From Bacteroidota bacterium (GTDB lineage: Bacteria > Bacteroidota > Bacteroidia > Cytophagales > Cyclobacteriaceae): 10,953 bases of DNA. Shown here piece by piece: positions 7,001 through 10,953 of the stretch. The notes beneath the pieces are model-generated. The model worked only from the letters and a program-made list of their open reading frames with translations, made no database searches and had not been told where the DNA came from. Positions within the stretch are counted from its first letter, which is position 1. Every line of letters begins with the position of its first letter. A program made the translations under genes and the position numbers. The stretch spans positions 1 to 10,953 of the forward strand of contig JAEWLI010000155.1 in assembly GCA_023393375.1 (NCBI GenBank), given 5' to 3'.

Positions 7001-10000
7001 GACCTGGTGGCGTGATTTTTAAGGGCACCTCAATTTCATAATAGTTTTCTTTAAAATCAGAGCCTATCCTTAAAAAGGCTGAAACCTGACCATCCCGAGC
7101 AGTTTCACTTTGAGCATGAAGATACATCTTGATACGACCGTAATTCACCAGATCGTAACTTACATTCTTATAAACCGCCCGGCTGTCCCTGTCTTCAAGA
7201 TTTTCTACACAGATTTGCAAAGATTGCTCATTCAATAATTTGTTGATGGGTGAAGTAACATCCTGATCCTGACGAATACCAGGAGGCTTCAAATATGGAA
7301 TTTTGTTGTCTTGGCCTCTACTAGGTCCGTTTTCCTCTACATTTACCACAGAAACGGTCATGTTATCCAAATTGGTCTCAGGCGTATTTCTAAAATCACC
7401 TTCTTTTAAAGTCTTATCAAATTTGCGCCATTGCGATCCTACCAATTGCATCTTAGCCATCCTCAATACTACCGGTTGGGAGAATCCGGTTAGGTACATT
7501 CTCATAAACCGGATAGATTTAAAACCCTGGATATTACCATATTTATTTTCAGGCTCACGAATGGGAATTCTGACCAAATACCAGTTTACATTGATGTTAT
7601 CGCTGCCTTCCACATTTTTAATTACTTCTTTTTTATCCACAATATAGTTCTGGCCAATTTCCATTTTTGATGGATCCAGGTCCAGTTTATATTCGTAATA
7701 CTCTTCCAGGTCGCTGATAATATTATCTTTGTTTAAATCTTCATTATCGGGTAAATTAGAACTTCCACGACTTCCTGAAACCGGGGAATTTCCTTCCATT
7801 CCATTATAATTTTTATATCTTTCCAGGATTTTCCTATCGGCCTGGTCATGATCATCTCCTAAATAGTAGTTAAAGTTATCTGCTGAAGGGTCAGCTAAAG
7901 CCCTAATATTGGCCGGGTAACCGGGGTGATTCTTTTCATCCACATCTCCTAAACCATCCAAACCTACATCCTGGTTTTGTCTGGCTTCTGGGGAATTGTC
8001 AAAAGCATTGGTCAGGTATTGCTGGGTAGTTACCCGTCCCCAATCTGTAGTATTAAATTTGGTGGGATCCGGGGGATTTTCAGATGGAAGACCATGTTCA
8101 AATCCATGACGTTTATCCTTAATTACATCTTCTGAAATATTGCCCAGGTTAAAATACACCTGACCACCTGTAGTGTTATTTGCATTAAATATACCATCCA
8201 ATACTTTAGCATTATCAGCGGTTGCAAATGGATCCATCATCCAAAATTCAATATATTCTATATTGTTTTTATCAAAATCCACCTCTGAGGATATGGCCCT
8301 GGTAATACCTCCCCAATTGGATTCTGGGTTGGTCAATAGTGGTGTCCCTCTGCTTAGATCAAGATTGGGGTTGTAATTGTACTGCCCTCTTTCATGAGGA
8401 AAATAAGCGACGTCAAAAATTCTTTCATAAGTCCTGATTTCTTCTGGTGATTTATCCCACAGCTCATCAGGCATAAATGGTGCAACATAATAATTATATT
8501 TGTCCTTAGGCAGAATTTTGGAAGGGTACTGAGATCCACCATTGCGATAAAATATATTATCGATAATATACCATGCTATTTTAGCTCTTCTATGGCCATT
8601 GGTAAGGTCATCGGCCAAACCAAAATAACGATTATCTTCTGTTTCAGGTGTAGCTGCCAGTTTCCAGCTATTCATATCATTACCAATATTAATTGGGGTT
8701 TGAGCTGCCTCAAAATCATCGATGTAAGAAGTACCGTCACCATTAACTTTATTAGATGTTCCTGGCAATAACTGGGCAAACTCTGCATTTACAGATATTG
8801 TCGACATTTCTCGGGTAGAAAGAAATGGCAAGGCATCGACCATTCTGGTAAGAAATCTGGATTCTCCCCTGTAATTTACATCAAACCCATACTGAAGGTT
8901 TCTAGCTGGTTCGCTGCCAATTGCAGGACGGGAAGTAATAGCCCTTTCATTGACATACAGCATGGTACCCCCAATATTGAAATCATCATGCAAACGATAG
9001 TCGAAACGTGTTCCTAAAAGGCTTCTTGTCTGAAAATTGAACAAATCGGCTTTCTCATAACTGATCACAATTTTCTTTCCTGAATTTAATACACCTTCAT
9101 TGAGCAAGGTTACTTTTCCCATATGATAATCAACTCTATAATCTATTCCTTCCAATAAAGGTGTATTACCCGCCATTACCCTGACTGAATTTTCAGAAAT
9201 ATTGATGCCTGGAAGCATAATTTCTCTTGCTGAACCGGATTGAAATTTTCCTACCAGGTAAAACTTATTCTTATTAGTTTCCCTGGCCGCATCATCTTTT
9301 GTGGTATTATACAAGGTATCATACACATATTTATTGATCAGATTGACTTCTTGCTGTTGATTGAACTGTCTTCTCAGATGGTTTCCAAAAGGTTCCAAAA
9401 CAGGAAAGATCAATTGTCCTGTGTTGCTATTGATGGTTACCCCTTCTATAAAGTCAAAATTACCATCCCGCTGACGTACCAGGCTGCTGTTCAACTGGTC
9501 TAAGCCCATTAGCTGGATAAGTGGCACATCTTTAGTATTACTTCCCTCATGAAGACTTGGATTATTAATGCCTGTATTATCATCACGATATATAATTCTC
9601 ATCTCAAAACCATCAGGATTAATCTGATTGGCACTAAGATTATAGATATTTTTCATCATCAAGTCCCATGTAGGAACAGCGGGATTGGTCCTGAGTGGCC
9701 TTAACAACTTTAAGAAGATCACTTGATTTTCAGGTAAATCAGAATAATCCTCTGATAATTCACCCACTTTATAGGTTCTGCCGTTGTAGGTATACTCAAA
9801 TGCAACTGCCAATGCTTCATCACTCATGAGCCGCCTTGACAAGGTGAGATATCCAAGGGTAGAATGAAAAGTGTATTCACTTGGGTTTAGCTTCCGGGCA
9901 GATGGCATTTTTTCATAATCGATACCTTGTTCCATTCCGTATTCTGCACCTTTTAATATAGCATCAGCTGATTGTAAATTCCTGATACTTCCATTTTCTT

Positions 10001-10953
10001 TGATCCTTCGGAAAAGATCGTTGGCATTATTAGCTGTTGGGCCTGGTGTTCGACCACCTACATTTGAATTGTAAACAGTAGATCCTTCACCTAAATCCAT
10101 AAAGGCCAAAACATTTCTAAGGGTTTCTGTATTGTTGTTTCTATTAATCTGATATACTTCAAGACGGGTAATGTTAACACCACTCTGTGGATTGGTTATT
10201 ATACTCAGCCATTGTCCCGGATCAATTCCAAAGTGATCCCTGAAAAAATGTCCCAGGAAAAAGTGCCGGTTTTCATCATAATCTGATGCCTTTATTTCAA
10301 ACTGTCTTCCCTGCACACCACTTTCAATTTCAACCATATCGGTTTGACCCCGTTGAGTAGAGGCTACTGCAGTTACATAAAGCCGACCGAACTGTAATTG
10401 TGTTTTTACCCCAAACAAGCTTTGGGCACCTGAAATAAGACTATTGTTTAATGGCAGGGATACATTACCAAATTCTATTTTCTTTATGATTTCTTCATCG
10501 AAACCAGTATATTCCACTTTGAGATCATTCTCAAATTCAAATGAGTTATTATTATCAAAATTGGCCAGCACACTCAATTTCTCACCTATCTTGCCTGTAA
10601 CGTTCATGCTGATTTGCTGATCAAACTCAAACCCCCCATTTCTTTGTTGCCGAACTGGAATAGCTGGATTGTCCAATCGTTGCCACCTACCACCAAAATC
10701 AAGGTTTACAAATCCATTCGGTGTGATGTCGACATAACTTCCGCCAAATATTCTGTCAAACAATGGACTAAGATGTATAGGGGGAATAAGCTTTCTGCCA
10801 CTTGTAGGGCTATCGCCATCCAAACCAAGAGAACGTGAACGCCAATAGTTTCTGACCATTTTTTCTTCCTGAAGCTTGGAAAATTCGTCAAAAGTTAAGG
10901 TAGAAGTAGGTTTATAATTAATATCACCAATTTTTTCGTAAATGGTGTAGTTC
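4077..10953 (-). CDS. sprA: T9SS outer-membrane translocon SprA/Sov (5' end outside window)
   Basis: The frame is open from the window edge (first whole codon ends at 10952) to the TAA at 4077-4079, giving 2291 residues. The ATG at 10859 is internal, since in-frame codons continue upstream (NYTIYEKIGDINYKPTSTLT). Flavobacterium johnsoniae SprA is about 2400 residues, so roughly the first 100, including the signal peptide, are missing. SprA is a giant single-chain outer-membrane barrel (36 strands in the F. johnsoniae structure) through which the T9SS exports proteins with C-terminal signals; it is also needed for gliding in gliding species. Family marks include LSPLFDRIFGGSYVDITPNG near 10720-10780 in the first SprA N-terminal domain, a related segment near 8690-8930 with NGDGTSYIDDFEAAQTPI, and two EF-hand-like loops (7935-7970, 7704-7739). 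The last third is full of strand-like alternating segments and ends in IQVRFSLAQ. No frameshift is visible. gcvH follows 65 bp downstream; the promoter lies outside the window. Confidence 0.97.
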   Translation of the reverse strand, partial: NYTIYEKIGDINYKPTSTLTFDEFSKLQEEKMVRNYWRSRSLGLDGDSPTSGRKLIPPIHLSPLFDRIFGGSYVDITPNGFVNLDFGGRWQRLDNPAIPVRQQRNGGFEFDQQISMNVTGKIGEKLSVLANFDNNNSFEFENDLKVEYTGFDEEIIKKIEFGNVSLPLNNSLISGAQSLFGVKTQLQFGRLYVTAVASTQRGQTDMVEIESGVQGRQFEIKASDYDENRHFFLGHFFRDHFGIDPGQWLSIITNPQSGVNITRLEVYQINRNNNTETLRNVLAFMDLGEGSTVYNSNVGGRTPGPTANNANDLFRRIKENGSIRNLQSADAILKGAEYGMEQGIDYEKMPSARKLNPSEYTFHSTLGYLTLSRRLMSDEALAVAFEYTYNGRTYKVGELSEDYSDLPENQVIFLKLLRPLRTNPAVPTWDLMMKNIYNLSANQINPDGFEMRIIYRDDNTGINNPSLHEGSNTKDVPLIQLMGLDQLNSSLVRQRDGNFDFIEGVTINSNTGQLIFPVLEPFGNHLRRQFNQQQEVNLINKYVYDTLYNTTKDDAARETNKNKFYLVGKFQSGSAREIMLPGINISENSVRVMAGNTPLLEGIDYRVDYHMGKVTLLNEGVLNSGKKIVISYEKADLFNFQTRSLLGTRFDYRLHDDFNIGGTMLYVNERAITSRPAIGSEPARNLQYGFDVNYRGESRFLTRMVDALPFLSTREMSTISVNAEFAQLLPGTSNKVNGDGTSYIDDFEAAQTPINIGNDMNSWKLAATPETEDNRYFGLADDLTNGHRRAKIAWYIIDNIFYRNGGSQYPSKILPKDKYNYYVAPFMPDELWDKSPEEIRTYERIFDVAYFPHERGQYNYNPNLDLSRGTPLLTNPESNWGGITRAISSEVDFDKNNIEYIEFWMMDPFATADNAKVLDGIFNANNTTGGQVYFNLGNISEDVIKDKRHGFEHGLPSENPPDPTKFNTTDWGRVTTQQYLTNAFDNSPEARQNQDVGLDGLGDVDEKNHPGYPANIRALADPSADNFNYYLGDDHDQADRKILERYKNYNGMEGNSPVSGSRGSSNLPDNEDLNKDNIISDLEEYYEYKLDLDPSKMEIGQNYIVDKKEVIKNVEGSDNINVNWYLVRIPIREPENKYGNIQGFKSIRFMRMYLTGFSQPVVLRMAKMQLVGSQWRKFDKTLKEGDFRNTPETNLDNMTVSVVNVEENGPSRGQDNKIPYLKPPGIRQDQDVTSPINKLLNEQSLQICVENLEDRDSRAVYKNVSYDLVNYGRIKMYLHAQSETARDGQVSAFLRIGSDFKENYYEIEVPLKITPPGPNQTEESIWPDSNHIDLSLEKLQEIKSTRNRLTGKYSSGGDENTTTLSYSQQFDKYKITVVGNPKLNDVQTIMIGVKNPDIGQIDDQASKSVCIWANELRVSNFNAQPGWAANARISTKLADFANVTASTRYTSFGFGGVHQRIADRSREQIMEYDVSANVNVDKLLPGNTGIKVPMYVSYENSRITPQYDPRDPDILLSTALSSYTSNEDRGDYRKMAETNIVRRSINFTNVRKEKVNEDAKQHFYDIENLSFSYAYSDINESGFSRETYLYKSYRGSVAYTYNPEPIFYEPFKNFGILKSPYLRLLRDFNFSLMPSSITVRADLDRQFQKIQLRNSDLSTDGILPTYEKYFYFNRYYNLRWNISRNLVFDYSARANAVIDEDEGEITSEVRKQIRQNFQNLGRMRTFSQTVGLNYKVPLDKLPLTDWASAELLYSGGYTWTGETAISDTISFGNMLQNNRERRITSALDMVKLYNKVKFLKDINTPTRRRPTSGPTASQDTVPLQPEFKFLKGLARMAMSLRRVNVTYGLTEGTILPGYNKTPFLFGLDSSFNTPGWKFLTGSQDPSIRRKAADGGWLVHNPYMTTPFSQVRNEDLNITGTLEPMKDLRIQINFKKNKSENYQEIFRVDDVTGEFQSLTPFRGGGYSISFFSLKTAFSKDNANNESKVFEQFYQNRDIVRNRLANLNTSGEYTNKMQDVLIPAFIAAYSGKDASDVSLSPFPRFPMPNWRLDYRGLTNIGNLKDVFSSISISHAYSSDFRVNNFSSSLDYTNPNLELTQKLEDYSLATPNEEGRLVPLYVVGQVVITERFAPLVGVNVATRSRIQARADYNQERSISLQISNGNITELKSHDMTFSFGFTKAKMKLPFKVDGETLVLNNDVTFKCDFTIRNTRTIQRKLVETDSLSSDVRSDNIITSGNINFQLRPTLSYVLNERLNLTAYFERNINEPLISSSFPRRTTAFGIQVRFSLAQ
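7704..7970 (-). other. Pair of EF-hand-like calcium-binding loops encoded within sprA
   Basis: Codons 7970-7935 encode DVGLDGLGDVDE, with Asp at loop positions 1, 5 and 9 and Glu at 12. Codons 7739-7704 encode DLNKDNIISDLE, with Asp1, Asn3, Asp5, Ser9, Glu12 and the canonical Ile at position 8, which is a very good EF-hand loop. They are separated by about 75 residues rich in Asp, Asn and Gly. The loop match is seen directly; calcium binding is inference. Confidence 0.5.

Noticed and set aside
10857..10859. ATG at 10859 as the sprA start
   Set aside because: The frame stays open for 31 more codons to the window edge with family-like sequence, and known SprA proteins are about 100 residues longer with a signal peptide that is absent here.
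5163..10891. Several short frames on both strands inside sprA (61 to 114 codons)
   Set aside because: sprA is one uninterrupted frame with family motifs from end to end, so these are by-products in other frames.

Overview
This is chromosomal DNA from a member of the Bacteroidota, probably of the Cytophagales type (inference). It is AT-rich. It carries sprA, the outer-membrane translocon of the type IX secretion system (T9SS), which is confined to this phylum. It also has TonB proteins of the short Bacteroidota form with acidic linkers, and at least one -7 promoter element of the Bacteroidota type (TAnnTTTG).

Layout: positions 1-609 (+) hold the last 202 codons of an outer-membrane beta-barrel protein of the Omp85/BamA type. 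Next is a complete yicC-family endoribonuclease gene (728-1606, +). Everything after that is on the minus strand. Read in the direction of transcription it is: a nearly complete sprA (window edge to 4077), gcvH for the lipoyl carrier protein of the glycine cleavage system (4011-3610), a TonB energy transducer (3429-2755), and a second, longer TonB paralogue (2475-1636). yicC and the second tonB converge and appear to share a bidirectional terminator at about 1579-1622. A strong intrinsic terminator at 2701-2727 closes the sprA/gcvH/first-tonB side and separates it from the second tonB.

How the genes fit together: sprA and gcvH are 65 bp apart on the same strand and may be co-transcribed, although a secretion translocon and a metabolic carrier protein have no obvious shared function. 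The two TonB proteins share the same C-terminal domain (60 of 92 aligned residues identical by hand count) and the same 'TEQPPPP' start to the periplasmic linker, so they are an ancient tandem duplication. They differ in the cytoplasmic N-terminus. The theme of the window is the Bacteroidota cell envelope: an Omp85-type barrel, the T9SS translocon and TonB energy transduction. yicC and gcvH are housekeeping genes.

I saw no mobile element, CRISPR array, tRNA, rRNA, frameshift or pseudogene, and no intergenic gap over 300 bp. The region looks like ordinary conserved core genome rather than a new system. The observations most worth checking are the paralogous TonB pair with its alternative start, the EF-hand-like loops inside SprA, and the terminator built around the yicC stop codon.
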